A stretch of DNA of 64,000 bases from Acidobacteriota bacterium (GTDB taxonomy: Bacteria > Acidobacteriota > Blastocatellia > Pyrinomonadales > Pyrinomonadaceae), in NCBI GenBank assembly GCA_016700075.1, contig CP065000.1, positions 1,922,001 through 1,986,000 of the forward strand. The letters are read 5' to 3'. Positions within the stretch are counted from its first letter, which is position 1. Every line of letters starts with the position of its first letter. A program made the translations under genes and the position numbers. Below are positions 18,744 through 28,141 of the stretch, piece after piece. The notes under the pieces are model-generated. The model had not been told where the DNA came from and ran no database searches. It saw nothing but the letters and a program-made list of their open reading frames with translations.

Positions 18744-18905
18744 CGGCTGATATACGGGTTAATCATCAATTAATTACCGTCATTTCGCAAGTTTTATTCC
18801 GACGGCATTGTCGTATCTGTTGGTAATTTGCCAAAGCGCTTTGCTAGAATCATAGTTTGCCCATATTTTCGGCAAAATGAACTTTATTCCGTAGGTGTAC
18901 TGTAA

Positions 18906-20885
18906 ATGCTAAAGTTTTTCACACGTCTCGAAAGGACGCGCAATTTCGTTCTTCTGCTTTTTGCCGTGGTCATGGTCGGCAGTCTTGTGCTCTTTTATGC
19001 GCCGAACCCGAACACGGCGTTGGCTAATCTCGCCGCCAGCGAAGAGACCGCGGCAAAGGTCGCGGGCTATACGATCACGGTCGGCGAGATAGCTCGGCAG
19101 AAAGAGAATTTCGAGCGCTTCAGCCGCGGCCAGAGCTATCCGGCAAAGACCATTCTCGAAAGCCTGATCTCGAGCCGTATCACGCGTGCCGAGGCGGCGC
19201 GACTCGGGCTGACGGCAAGCGATGCCGAAGTTGCCGCAAAGATCCGCGAGGACTTTAAACCTGAGGACGGAAAGCCCTTCGATCAGGCTCGTTACGAGCA
19301 GAACATTACGGAGCAGTTCGGCAGCATCTCGATGTACGAGCAGAGCGTCCGCGACAGTTTGAGCTCAAGAAAGCTTGAGGCGTTCGTCACGTCAGGCGTT
19401 ACCGTTTCGGAAGAGGCCGTTCTGGAGGAATTCAACCGCCGCAACACGAAATTCGACCTTGTCTATGTTTCGATCAATCCGTCGGAACTGGCGAAGGGTA
19501 TCACACCTACTGATGCCGAATTACGGGAATACTTTGAAAAGAACAAGGCGAGCTATTACATCAACGTTCCGCAGAAAAAGATCAAATATATCTTCGTGAA
19601 TACGAACAAGATCGGTGAAAAGCTGCAGCTGCCGGAAGCAGACCTGCGTGCGGAATATGATGCACTGCCCGCCGATAAGAAGATCTCCGGCGTGAACGGC
19701 CAGCAGATAGTGCTTCGCGTCAACAGGCCCGATCAGGAAGGCGAAGTTTTTCAGCGTGCCAATGAGATCATCCAGCGGCTGAAAAAAGACGGTACAGAAG
19801 TGACGGAAGCCGGATTCGCGGATATCGCAAAAGGTTATTCCGAAGATCCCGCAACCGCGGCGGGCGGTGGAAAACTCAGCGGCCCGGTGCGTGAAAACCC
19901 TGCAAAGCCCGATGACCCGTACCAGAGGCTCTTGAAGATGAAGCCCGGCGAGGTCAGCGAACCTATTCTTTACCAGAGCCGCTATTTCATTCTCCGACGC
20001 GGTGAAGAGATACCGAAGACGTTTGAACAGGCCCGCAAAGAGATCGAGGTCAGCCTGAGAAACCGCCGAGCCTATACAGCGGCCGCGGAGCTTGCACAAA
20101 AGGTTGTTGACGCCCTGAAAGAGAACAAGGACATCAACAAGACGGCTCAGGATTTTGCGTCGCAGGCCAACATGAGCGTGGCCGAGATGATACGCGAGAC
20201 CGGCTACGTAAAGCCGGGCGATGACGTGCCGGAGATCGGCACTTCGCCGCAGTTCGAAGAAGGCATCGCTCCTCTCGAAAACGTCGGCGACATCGGCGAA
20301 CGCACACCGATACAGAACGGTTTTGCTATCCCGACGCTGGTCGATAAGAAAGAGCCGCGTGACGCAGAATTCGAAGAGGTCCGTTCAAAGGTCGTTGACG
20401 TAGTAAAACTTGATAAGGCCCGTGCTCAGATCGACGAGATCGCCAAGAAGATCGCACAAGGTGCAGGTACGGCGTCGGGCCTCAACTCGATCGCCTCGGC
20501 AAACGGCGTCACCGCAAAAGACCAGAAAGATTTCGTCCTCGGTTCACCTGTAGGCGAAGGGCCGACTGCGGGAACCAGCGAGGCACTTGAAAAGGCCATC
20601 TTTGCCATGAAGTCTGGCGACGTCATGAAAGATCCCGTAAAGATCGGTGACAATCAAATGATCGTCGGTGTGACAAAGCGTGAAGATCCGAAGAGTGAGG
20701 ATTTCGCGACGCAGCGTTCGAGCATCATGGACCAGATGCTTGGCCGCAAACGTGCGACGCTATTCAACGACTATTTGGCCGCCGCACGTCAGAAACTTGA
20801 AACCGCCGGCAAGATCGTCATTTATGATGCCGCACTTGCTAAGATCGACGCAAAGGCTCAGCAGCTGCAGTCAGGGCTCAACTAA
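18906..20885 (+). CDS. PpiD/SurA-type periplasmic peptidyl-prolyl isomerase
   Basis: A 659-residue protein with an N-terminal membrane anchor (about residues 13-32), an SurA_N-like chaperone region that includes an early conserved sequence (AAKVAGYTITVGEI), and a parvulin domain (about 250-390) with the typical YSEDPATAAGGGKLSG and KPGEVSEPI motifs. A long C-terminal helical region resembles PpiD. The expected role is folding of outer-membrane and secreted proteins at the inner-membrane face, which fits the abundance of TonB receptors and giant exported proteins here. AGGTG lies nine bases before the ATG. The gene is monocistronic, ending at a clear terminator. Confidence 0.87.
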   Translation: MLKFFTRLERTRNFVLLLFAVVMVGSLVLFYAPNPNTALANLAASEETAAKVAGYTITVGEIARQKENFERFSRGQSYPAKTILESLISSRITRAEAARLGLTASDAEVAAKIREDFKPEDGKPFDQARYEQNITEQFGSISMYEQSVRDSLSSRKLEAFVTSGVTVSEEAVLEEFNRRNTKFDLVYVSINPSELAKGITPTDAELREYFEKNKASYYINVPQKKIKYIFVNTNKIGEKLQLPEADLRAEYDALPADKKISGVNGQQIVLRVNRPDQEGEVFQRANEIIQRLKKDGTEVTEAGFADIAKGYSEDPATAAGGGKLSGPVRENPAKPDDPYQRLLKMKPGEVSEPILYQSRYFILRRGEEIPKTFEQARKEIEVSLRNRRAYTAAAELAQKVVDALKENKDINKTAQDFASQANMSVAEMIRETGYVKPGDDVPEIGTSPQFEEGIAPLENVGDIGERTPIQNGFAIPTLVDKKEPRDAEFEEVRSKVVDVVKLDKARAQIDEIAKKIAQGAGTASGLNSIASANGVTAKDQKDFVLGSPVGEGPTAGTSEALEKAIFAMKSGDVMKDPVKIGDNQMIVGVTKREDPKSEDFATQRSSIMDQMLGRKRATLFNDYLAAARQKLETAGKIVIYDAALAKIDAKAQQLQSGLN

Positions 20886-20910
20886 TTACCGGACAGAATA
20901 TACTTATAGA

Positions 20911-20938
20911 GCCGTCTTTCGCGACGGCCTTTTTTCTT
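20911..20938 (+). terminator. rho-independent terminator after the PpiD-like gene
   Basis: GCCGTC, a six-base loop TTTCGC, then GACGGC, followed on the plus strand by CTTTTTTCTTTC. It lies 25 bases after the stop codon. Confidence 0.85.
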
Positions 20939-20980
20939 TCCACATTTCTCTACACTCTCAACTCTCCTCTCTCAACTGCT

Positions 20981-22408
20981 TCACCACCATCCCAACAGCT
21001 TCCACCACAGCGGCCCGAGCGTTGACCAAATGGCGATGTTGATGACCGATGCGATCAGGCCGATCTTCCACCAGAGGCCTTGTTTGACATAGCCTGTGCC
21101 GAAATAGATAGGTGCGGGCGTCGTGCCGTAATGCGTCAACCCGGCGTTGAGGTTTGAGAAATACGCGAGCAGCAGCACAGCAAGCCCCGCCGGTGCTCCC
21201 GCGGCGGCAGTCACCGCGAGGAACGGTACGAACATCGCGAGTACATGTGCCGTGATCGAAGCGAATAGATAATGCGTGTAGAAATAGACAAGAGCGAGCA
21301 ACGCCAACGCGACGACCCACGACATTCCCGTCGTATAACCGCCGACCGTATCTGCAAATAGTTTGGTCAGGCCCGTATTGCTCAGAGCGTTCGCCATATT
21401 TACGAGCCCGCCGTACCAGACGAAAACCGACCACGCATTCCGCTCGCCCATCAGGTCCGGCCAATCGATCACGCGGAATGCGAGCAGTGCACAGATGCCA
21501 GCCATCGCGACGATGGCCGTGTCAAGCGAGTGCAGGTGATCTTTTGTTGTCCAGGCGACGACGACCGAGACCAGCACCGCCAGCATCAGCCATTCCTTGC
21601 GTTTTACGGGGCCGAGCTTTTCAAGTTCGGCAGCAGCAAATTCGGCCGCCTCGGGCGTTTCTTTCACCTCGGGCGGCGATACGCGAAAGATCATCCACGG
21701 CACGAGTATCAACGAGACAATTGCGGGAACAATGGCCGCGGCGAACCAGCCTGCGTATCCGATCGTGACGCCGGCGTTCTTTTGAGCGAGGTCGGCGATG
21801 ATGATGTTCGACGCCTGTCCCGTGATGAACGTCGCACAGATGATGACGTCCGCCTGATAGAGCAGCGACATCAGATACGTTCCCAGCCGTCCTGCGGTGC
21901 CGTCATCGGGCCGCGAATCATACGTTTCGCAGATGCTGCGTGCGATCGGCAGTATGACACCGCCGTTTCGTGCCGCGTTCGAAGGTATCATCGAAGCCAG
22001 CACGAGATCCGTCCCGATCAGCGCGTAGCTTAGGCCGACCGTCTTTCGCCCGATAGCTTTTATGAACAGCAGTGCGATGCGTCGGCCGAGGCCCGTATTT
22101 ATCATCCCGACGGATAGAAAGAACGCCGCGAGAACAAGCCATACGACCGGCTCGGAATAACCTTTCAAAGCCTCGGCCGGCTTCAGTGCACCAAAAACAA
22201 CGGTCGCGATCACGCCGACGAGAACCATCGCCGCACCGGGCAGCGGCTGCACTATCGAGCCGACGATGGTCGCGATGAAAACGGCAAAAAGCGTCCAGGC
22301 CTCGCGCGTAATTCCTTCTGGAATAGGAGCGAAAGCTATCGCAACGCCGACGCCGACCGTCACCAGCCAACGCCACAGTTTATTCACGATGTCGCCGCGT
22401 TTGGACAT
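20981..22408 (-). CDS. DASS family (SLC13/CitT-like) anion symporter
   Basis: A 475-residue polytopic membrane protein with 11-13 hydrophobic segments. Conserved pieces include the substrate-binding hairpin region MIPSNAARNGGVILPIARS and a second half with the GGLVNMANALSNTGLTK segment. This is the divalent anion:sodium symporter family, closest in feel to the dicarboxylate/2-oxoglutarate-malate translocators (DiT/CitT branch). Substrates are probably C4-C6 dicarboxylates or citrate, but this is inference. The start has a CTAAGGAA Shine-Dalgarno. A terminator separates it from the upstream AgcS gene, so it probably has its own promoter. Confidence 0.85.
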   Translation of the reverse strand: MSKRGDIVNKLWRWLVTVGVGVAIAFAPIPEGITREAWTLFAVFIATIVGSIVQPLPGAAMVLVGVIATVVFGALKPAEALKGYSEPVVWLVLAAFFLSVGMINTGLGRRIALLFIKAIGRKTVGLSYALIGTDLVLASMIPSNAARNGGVILPIARSICETYDSRPDDGTAGRLGTYLMSLLYQADVIICATFITGQASNIIIADLAQKNAGVTIGYAGWFAAAIVPAIVSLILVPWMIFRVSPPEVKETPEAAEFAAAELEKLGPVKRKEWLMLAVLVSVVVAWTTKDHLHSLDTAIVAMAGICALLAFRVIDWPDLMGERNAWSVFVWYGGLVNMANALSNTGLTKLFADTVGGYTTGMSWVVALALLALVYFYTHYLFASITAHVLAMFVPFLAVTAAAGAPAGLAVLLLAYFSNLNAGLTHYGTTPAPIYFGTGYVKQGLWWKIGLIASVINIAIWSTLGPLWWKLLGWW

Positions 22409-22423
22409 TTCCTTAGAAAAATA

Positions 22424-22452
22424 GGGCCATCTCCTAGGTCAAGAGACGGCCC
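22424..22452 (-). terminator. rho-independent terminator after the AgcS symporter gene
   Basis: Read on the minus strand: arm GGGCCGTCTC, loop TTGACCTAG, arm GAGATGGCCC (one G-T pair), then TATTTTTC. It lies 24 bases after the stop at 22476 and just before the DASS symporter start. Confidence 0.85.
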
Positions 22453-22475
22453 CGTAAAGAACAACTGCAAAGAGG

Positions 22476-24137
22476 CTACGCGCCTTTGATCGCTTTCAAA
22501 TAACGATTCAGCTCTTCCCGCACCTTCGGGAACAGGAACAGCAGGCCGATCATGTTCGGGAATACCATCGCCAGGATCATCGCGTCAGAGAACGCAAGAA
22601 CCGAACCGAGCGATGCCGCTGCACCGATGACGACGAACAGGCAGAAAAGTACCTTGAACGTCAGGTCAGATGCCTTTGATCGCCCGAAAAGATATTTCCA
22701 CGACTGCAGCCCGTAGTAAGACCACGAGATCATAGTAGAAAAAGCGAACATAACGATGGCCAACGTCAGAACGATGTTAAATCCGGGCAGCACGTCATTA
22801 TATGCACGAGCAGTGAGATCGACGCCGTTCACCGCCTGGCCCTCGATAACGACGCTGCGTGCCCCATTGAGCATCTCGCCGCCGTAAACAAAGAAATCGC
22901 CTTTCATATTAAAGAGCACGATCACGATAGCGGTCATCGTACAAATAACGACCGTGTCGATGAACGGCTCAAGCAGTGCGACGAGACCTTCGCTGGCAGG
23001 GTATTTCGTTTTAACTGCGGAGTGGGCGATAGCCGCAGAACCGGCACCCGCCTCGTTCGAGAAAGCCGCACGCCGGAAGCCCTGGATAATGACACCTGCT
23101 ACACCGCCGACACCGGCCTCAGGCGTAAATGCACCTGAGATGATCATTCCGATCGCCGTCGGTATTTCAGTAAAGTGGGCAAAAATGATAATGAGTGAGG
23201 CGATGATGTAAACGATCGCCATCAGCGGAACGAGCTTGTCAGTTACCTTTGCAATGCGTTTGATGCCGCCGATGATGACCACCGCGACGAGAACTGCCAT
23301 GACCAAGCCGATCAGCGTTCTCGCGGCGCCGCCGCTGCCGATACCGAGCATCGTTGTGATCTGGGTGGTCGCCTGATTCGCCTGGAAAGCGTTACCGCCG
23401 CCGAGCGAGCCGCCGATACAGAAGATCGCGAAAATGACAGCCAGCAGCTTACCAAACCCGCCCATTTTAAGGTCCTGAAATCCACGCGAGAGGTAGTACA
23501 TCGGGCCGCCGTGTACCGTGCCGTCCGAATCTATATCGCGGTATTTCACACCCAGAGTACATTCGACGAATTTCGATGACATGCCGAGCAAACCGGCTAT
23601 GATCATCCAAAACGTCGCACCCGGACCGCCGATGCCGACCGCGATAGCGACGCCGGCGATGTTGCCCAAGCCGACCGTTCCCGAAACGGCCGTAGCGAGT
23701 GCTTGAAAATGGCTGACCTCGCCGTGCTGGCCTTCGTCGCGGATCGTGCGTTTTACGTCGCCTTCTTCGGTGACGTAAACATCAGGTTTTTCGACCGCCG
23801 TGTGCGGCTCTTCGTGATCGGGGTCGGCCGCCATTTCGATCTCGTCATACTTTCCGCGAACGACGTTTATCGCCAGCGGGAAACGCAGGATGTTCACAAA
23901 CCCGAAAGCGAGCGTGAAGAACAATGCCCCAAATATCAGGAGGTAAAGTACGATCGGCAGATCGAACGGTGGGGGAAGCGGGGCAGCGTAAAATACAAGC
24001 GACTCAAAGCCGTCAGCGACGGGCTTGAATGCCTCATCGATCCTTTCGTCAAGCCCTTTTTCCTGTGCAAAAGCGACGATAGGAAGCAATATCGAAAACA
24101 CCAGTCCGGTTACGAATCGGTAGAAGTTTCTATTCAT
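22476..24137 (-). CDS. sodium:alanine symporter, AgcS family
   Basis: A 553-residue protein: a signal-like first hydrophobic helix, then about ten membrane segments with the AgcS signatures (GLGNIAGVAIAVGIGGPGATFWM, GMSSKFVECTLGVKYRD, FSNEAGAGSAAIAHSAVKT). AgcS transporters import alanine or glycine with sodium. The ORF can extend to 24176, but the ATG at 24137 has GAGGT five bases upstream and matches the family start. The long N-terminal segment before the first conserved region is usual in Acidobacteriota and Bacteroidota members. It is divergent from the aromatic decarboxylase. Confidence 0.88.
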   Translation of the reverse strand: MNRNFYRFVTGLVFSILLPIVAFAQEKGLDERIDEAFKPVADGFESLVFYAAPLPPPFDLPIVLYLLIFGALFFTLAFGFVNILRFPLAINVVRGKYDEIEMAADPDHEEPHTAVEKPDVYVTEEGDVKRTIRDEGQHGEVSHFQALATAVSGTVGLGNIAGVAIAVGIGGPGATFWMIIAGLLGMSSKFVECTLGVKYRDIDSDGTVHGGPMYYLSRGFQDLKMGGFGKLLAVIFAIFCIGGSLGGGNAFQANQATTQITTMLGIGSGGAARTLIGLVMAVLVAVVIIGGIKRIAKVTDKLVPLMAIVYIIASLIIIFAHFTEIPTAIGMIISGAFTPEAGVGGVAGVIIQGFRRAAFSNEAGAGSAAIAHSAVKTKYPASEGLVALLEPFIDTVVICTMTAIVIVLFNMKGDFFVYGGEMLNGARSVVIEGQAVNGVDLTARAYNDVLPGFNIVLTLAIVMFAFSTMISWSYYGLQSWKYLFGRSKASDLTFKVLFCLFVVIGAAASLGSVLAFSDAMILAMVFPNMIGLLFLFPKVREELNRYLKAIKGA

Positions 24138-24319
24138 TTTTACCTCTGAAAATTGGGGTATCGGTATCGTGTTCATCAGGCGGAACGTCGCCGAAAATTA
24201 CACACGAGAGCCGCAATGCGCCGGGAGAAGATATTTGCCGCATCTGTAAATTTACCGTTGCATTATAACCGATTTAGGTAGGTTGTCGAGCACTGAACAG
24301 GGTAAAATCACAAAGAACA

Positions 24320-25840
24320 ATGAGCGAAAATAACAAGACGAATTTCGGCGATATGCCCGCGGACGAATTTCGCCGCCACGGCTATGCGATGGTTGACCGC
24401 ATCGCGGATTATTTCGCGCATCTGGAAGAATTTCCCGTGCTATCGCAGATAGAGCCCGGCTGGCTGAAAGAGAATCTTCCGGCATCGCCGCCAAGCGAAG
24501 GCGAAGACTTCGACAATGCACTTGCCGATGTCGATCGGCTGATCATGCCCGCCGTCACGCATTGGAATCACCCGAATTTTCACGGCCTGTTTTCCACGTC
24601 AACCAGCTCGGTCGGTATCTTCGGCGAGATGCTTTCAGCCGCTTTTGATATGAAGGCGATGCTGTGGCGCACGTCGCCCGCATCGACCGAACTCGAGGAC
24701 GTTACGCTGGATTGGCTGCGGCAGATGCTGGGCCTGCCGGACAAATTCGAAGGCATCATTTACGATACGGCGTCAGTTTCGACGATGCACGCCATCGCCG
24801 CCGCCCGCGAAAGAGCAAGTTGCAGAAGCCCGCACGTAAGTGAGGGCGATACTCTCGACGCAGCCGCAATGTCAAACTTGAACATACGCCGTGACGGCAT
24901 GTCCGGACGCGCCGATCTGCCGCTGCTCCGCGTTTACACGTCGGAACACGTTCATTCGTCCATCGACAAATCCTGCATCACGCTCGGCCTCGGCCTGCAG
25001 AGCCTGCGAAAGATCGGCTGCAGCGAACGCTTCGAGATGATCCCCGAACTTCTCGCCGAAGCTATCGAAGACGACATCGAGGCCGGTCACATTCCCATTT
25101 GCGTCATTCCGACCATCGGCACGACATCGTCATCGAGTGTCGATCCCGTCGATGCCATTGCCGACATCTGCGAAAAATATGGCATCTGGCTGCACGTTGA
25201 TGCCGCTTATGCCGGACCCGCGGCTTTGCTTGAAGAAAAGCGGCCGCTGTTCCGCGGTTGGGAACGCGCCGATTCCATCGTGCTCAATCCGCACAAATGG
25301 CTTTTCACGCCGTTCGATCTGTCGGTGCTTTATTGCCGCGACCTAAGCGAACTGAAAGGTGCATTCTCGTTGGTCGCCGAGTATCTCAAAACGAACGACG
25401 AGCCGGCCGTAAAGAACGGTATGGATTACGGGATTCAGCTTGGAAGGCGTTTTCGTGCGCTTAAGCTGTGGTTCGTGATCCGCTATTTCGGCGTCAAAGG
25501 CCTGACGACGCGCATCCGCGAACACTGCCGCCTTGCCGAGCGTTTCGCTTCGTGGGTCGCTGCGTCCGACGATTTCGAGATGATGGCTCCGGTGCCATTT
25601 GCACTCGTCTGTTTCCGAGCAAAACAGGCCGGAATGTCTGATGCCGAGCTCGACGCACTCAACGAGCGGATCATGAACGCCATCAATGCCTCAGGCGAGG
25701 CGTATCTGTCGCACACAAAACTCAACGGCAAATACACGCTGCGGCTTTCTGTGGGCAGCATCCGCGTCGAGGAGCGCCATCTCGAAAAGGTATGGCGGCT
25801 GCTGAACGAACACCTAGCCGCCGCTTTAGAAAAGGCGTGA
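24320..25840 (+). CDS. PLP-dependent aromatic L-amino acid (group II) decarboxylase
   Basis: A 506-residue group II decarboxylase (DDC/TDC/glutamate decarboxylase superfamily). It shows the cofactor site LHVDAAYAGPA (Asp binding the pyridine N) and the Schiff-base lysine in NPHKWLF near residue 325. The N-terminal PADEFRRHGYAMVDRIADYF start and the HWNHPNFHGLF substrate-loop segment favour aromatic L-amino acid or tyrosine/tryptophan decarboxylase over glutamate decarboxylase. The exact substrate is uncertain. It is divergent from the AgcS amino acid symporter, a plausible import-decarboxylate pairing. Its 3' end overlaps the convergent lipocalin-like gene by 15 bases. Confidence 0.87.
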   Translation: MSENNKTNFGDMPADEFRRHGYAMVDRIADYFAHLEEFPVLSQIEPGWLKENLPASPPSEGEDFDNALADVDRLIMPAVTHWNHPNFHGLFSTSTSSVGIFGEMLSAAFDMKAMLWRTSPASTELEDVTLDWLRQMLGLPDKFEGIIYDTASVSTMHAIAAARERASCRSPHVSEGDTLDAAAMSNLNIRRDGMSGRADLPLLRVYTSEHVHSSIDKSCITLGLGLQSLRKIGCSERFEMIPELLAEAIEDDIEAGHIPICVIPTIGTTSSSSVDPVDAIADICEKYGIWLHVDAAYAGPAALLEEKRPLFRGWERADSIVLNPHKWLFTPFDLSVLYCRDLSELKGAFSLVAEYLKTNDEPAVKNGMDYGIQLGRRFRALKLWFVIRYFGVKGLTTRIREHCRLAERFASWVAASDDFEMMAPVPFALVCFRAKQAGMSDAELDALNERIMNAINASGEAYLSHTKLNGKYTLRLSVGSIRVEERHLEKVWRLLNEHLAAALEKA

Positions 25841-26983
25841 CACGCGTCGCAGCGGATCCCTGAAGAGGAATGTCATCACGTCGAGTTCCTCATGCGTGCG
25901 GTCATAGCCGACAAGCTCAACGTAGGCATTTCCCCCGATGTCGCTGCTCCCTTTTCGCCCCGCGACGCTGCATGCACCTTCCCAGTAGACGACCATCGTC
26001 GTCCCGCGTGTGTCGAGTTCCTGGTCTTTCAGCAGCGGCTTTACCTCGATCTCGATGTCAATGCTCGGCACACGGACGCGCCAACCGCTCGGAAATTCAA
26101 CTCCTGTCGAGTAGCTCTTCCACGTGCCCAAAGTTTCGATCTCGAATTCTGCCCGCGTCAGATATTTACAATTGCCGTCGGCGTCAACAAAAGTGCCGGT
26201 CGAATCGCCGTTCGCCTCGCCGCTCTCGGTCCTGAATTGATAGATCATCAGCTCAGTGCGGTCGTCGAATTGTATGCTGAACCAATCCCAATTCGTCTGT
26301 TCCCAGGCGCCGTATTCGCGGTCCATCCACGCCGAGCCTGTGAAATTTTCCGTGCGGCCCATCGTGGTGATGGTGCCGACGGCGTTCATACGCGTGTACG
26401 AAAAATGCCGTGAGACGCCCTTCATCTTGCGGCTGACACCGTTGCCGTCGTCGCCGTTGAGGACAAGCGGTTTCGCGGGTTCGAGGATGATATCGAAAAC
26501 GACGCCGTCCAGCGCTGCATGCAGGACGTGTTTCCCGCCGACCTCGCGAACCGACCAATCGCCCATTTGCACATCGAACGAACGCTCGCTCATCGAAACA
26601 GGAATATCCAACTGTCCGCCGAAGCTGCGAATATGATCGTATTGGAAAAGCCCGCGTGTAATATCCGTCACGGCAAAATGAGCCGCGTAGATCGGGTTCG
26701 CAAGCAGAGACATCGGCACTGGGCCGAGTTTGTCGAGGTCGGTGCGGCGTTTGAAAAAGACAAGTTCAAAGCCAAGCTTTCGCCCGCTCGCGGTTTCGCA
26801 ATGGCCGGTGTAATACCACCATTCGGTCTGTGCGTCCGGCTGAGCGAAAAACGCGTCGGGCAGCCGCAGTTCGTCGCTGGCGTATTCTGTGCGCAGAGGC
26901 TTTTCCGGAGCGAAGATGCCCGTGATGCCGTCTAGTGCCGCGGAGGCGAAATTTTCCAGTGGCTTGAAGAAATCGTTTATCAT
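25826..26983 (-). CDS. CrtC/AttH-type lipocalin-like protein (carotenoid hydratase-like)
   Basis: A 385-residue protein with the family signature QTEWWYYTGH near residue 50 and the later motifs TGSAWMDREYGAW and WDWFSIQFDD. These mark the two-lipocalin CrtC/AttH fold (carotenoid 1,2-hydratase, hydroxyneurosporene synthase and relatives). No carotenoid genes are near, so enzymatic identity is not assured. The open frame extends to 27289, but those extra 102 codons cross an intergenic repeat, and family similarity begins near MINDFFKPL. The ATG at 26983 is therefore preferred. No export signal is apparent. Confidence 0.8.
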   Translation of the reverse strand: MINDFFKPLENFASAALDGITGIFAPEKPLRTEYASDELRLPDAFFAQPDAQTEWWYYTGHCETASGRKLGFELVFFKRRTDLDKLGPVPMSLLANPIYAAHFAVTDITRGLFQYDHIRSFGGQLDIPVSMSERSFDVQMGDWSVREVGGKHVLHAALDGVVFDIILEPAKPLVLNGDDGNGVSRKMKGVSRHFSYTRMNAVGTITTMGRTENFTGSAWMDREYGAWEQTNWDWFSIQFDDRTELMIYQFRTESGEANGDSTGTFVDADGNCKYLTRAEFEIETLGTWKSYSTGVEFPSGWRVRVPSIDIEIEVKPLLKDQELDTRGTTMVVYWEGACSVAGRKGSSDIGGNAYVELVGYDRTHEELDVMTFLFRDPLRRVSRLF

Positions 26984-27312
26984 AACAATCCGCTGTCGCG
27001 TTTTGTGCGAATCAGATATCAGTATATTCGCCGCAACGTGCGGTTTCGGTTGCGCCCGGTAACAATTGGCGGCTTGGCGGGAAAGTCGAGCATTTGCTCT
27101 TGATACTTGAATGATTCGGCGGGCCTTTCCCGCAAAGGAGCAAAGTTCTTTCGCAAAGGCGCCAAGGAGAGAGTTTCGCACGGTGATCGTGAACATTCTT
27201 CTTTGCGGTTCCTTTGTAGCTTCGCGGCTTTGCGGGAGGTCGAGTGTATGCGTTTGAAACCTGAACGAACCCGCGGACGTTTGCCGCAAAGTTCGCCAAG
27301 AAAACGTGACGT
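26984..27312. repeat. intergenic region with GCAAAG-type inverted repeats
   Basis: This 329-base non-coding stretch holds several copies, in both orientations, of a CGCAAAG-like unit. The best pair is 27128-27145 (TCCCGCAAAGGAGCAAAG) with its near-complement at 27221-27238 (CTTCGCGGCTTTGCGGGA). Intermediate copies lie near 27150-27170 and 27205-27220. Similar CGCAAAGG...CCAAGG units occur between genes of many bacteria. Short frames here are artefacts of the repeat. Confidence 0.6.
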
Positions 27313-27765
27313 ATGAAGTATATAAAGGAAACCATCATTCACGCTTCGCCCGAGCGCGTTTTTGCCTTTCACGAACTCGACGACGCATTTGACCGGCTCG
27401 TTCCGCCGTGGGAAGACGCAAAGATCGTTGAGCGCGCCGATATCTCAAAGGTCGGTTCGCGTGCGATAATCGAGCAAAAGCTGTTCGGCATCGTCCCGAC
27501 CCGCTGGGTAGCAGAACACACGGCTTACGATCCGCCCCGGATGTTTGAAGATGTACAGATCTCGGGGCCGTTCGCCTCTTGGCGGCACAAACACATCGTC
27601 GAACCGCACGCTGAAGGTGCCGTGCTTCGCGACGAGATCGAGTTCGAACCGCCGTTGTCATTTATCGGCGATCTTGCGGCACCGCTTTTCATTCTGCCGC
27701 GGATCGAGAAGATGTTCGAATTTCGTCACAAGGCGACTAAAGAATGGTGCGAAACTGAAGATTAA
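27313..27765 (+). CDS. SRPBCC family protein
   Basis: A 150-residue protein starting MKYIKETIIHASPERVFAFHE, the classic SRPBCC first strand and helix, with the C-terminal long helix at about 125-148. It belongs to the branch often annotated as cell division inhibitor/YfcH-associated or ligand-binding SRPBCC proteins with the phrase GP(F)xxWxHxHxVEP. The ligand is unknown. Its TAA is immediately followed by the ATG of the Dabb-family gene, so the two form a tight pair. Confidence 0.77.
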   Translation: MKYIKETIIHASPERVFAFHELDDAFDRLVPPWEDAKIVERADISKVGSRAIIEQKLFGIVPTRWVAEHTAYDPPRMFEDVQISGPFASWRHKHIVEPHAEGAVLRDEIEFEPPLSFIGDLAAPLFILPRIEKMFEFRHKATKEWCETED

Positions 27766-28056
27766 ATGCTCATCCATATTGTCTGTTGGAAATACAAACC
27801 CGAAACAACGCCGGAAATGCGAACTAAGCATATCGAAAGCCTTCGCGCGTTGAGCGATATCGTCGCCGGTATCGAAAGCCTCGACGTCGGGGCCGATATC
27901 TTGGGACTTGACCGCTCTTTCGACACGGGGCTTGTGATAAAGTTCACGGGCCGCGATGCTCTTGAGAACTACACGATACATCCTGAACATCAAAAGGTCG
28001 CGGCAATGGGCCGCGAGATAGCCGAGCGTGCCGTTTCTGTTGACTTTGAAACATAA
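27766..28056 (+). CDS. Dabb family (stress-responsive alpha/beta barrel) protein
   Basis: A 96-residue protein with the Dabb ferredoxin-like fold signature: LIHIVCWKYKP at the N-terminus, an ESL-x-VG (SLDVGADI) strand, and the closing motif YTIHPEHQKVA. Dabb proteins form dimeric alpha/beta barrels; most have unknown substrates. The start codon abuts the stop of the SRPBCC gene (TAAATG), implying co-translation. No terminator was noticed before the next gene at 28142. Confidence 0.85.
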   Translation: MLIHIVCWKYKPETTPEMRTKHIESLRALSDIVAGIESLDVGADILGLDRSFDTGLVIKFTGRDALENYTIHPEHQKVAAMGREIAERAVSVDFET

Positions 28057-28141
28057 CGCCGCACTGCGCATCGGGCAAACGATATTGACGCGCAAAACAT
28101 CTTAAAGACCGTATTTAATAAGTGTTTATTGGATCCGACAA

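Noticed and set aside
26984..27289. N-terminal extension of the CrtC/AttH-like protein by 102 codons
   Set aside because: The extension crosses inverted GCAAAG repeats, shows no family similarity, and the family start is at MINDFF (26983).
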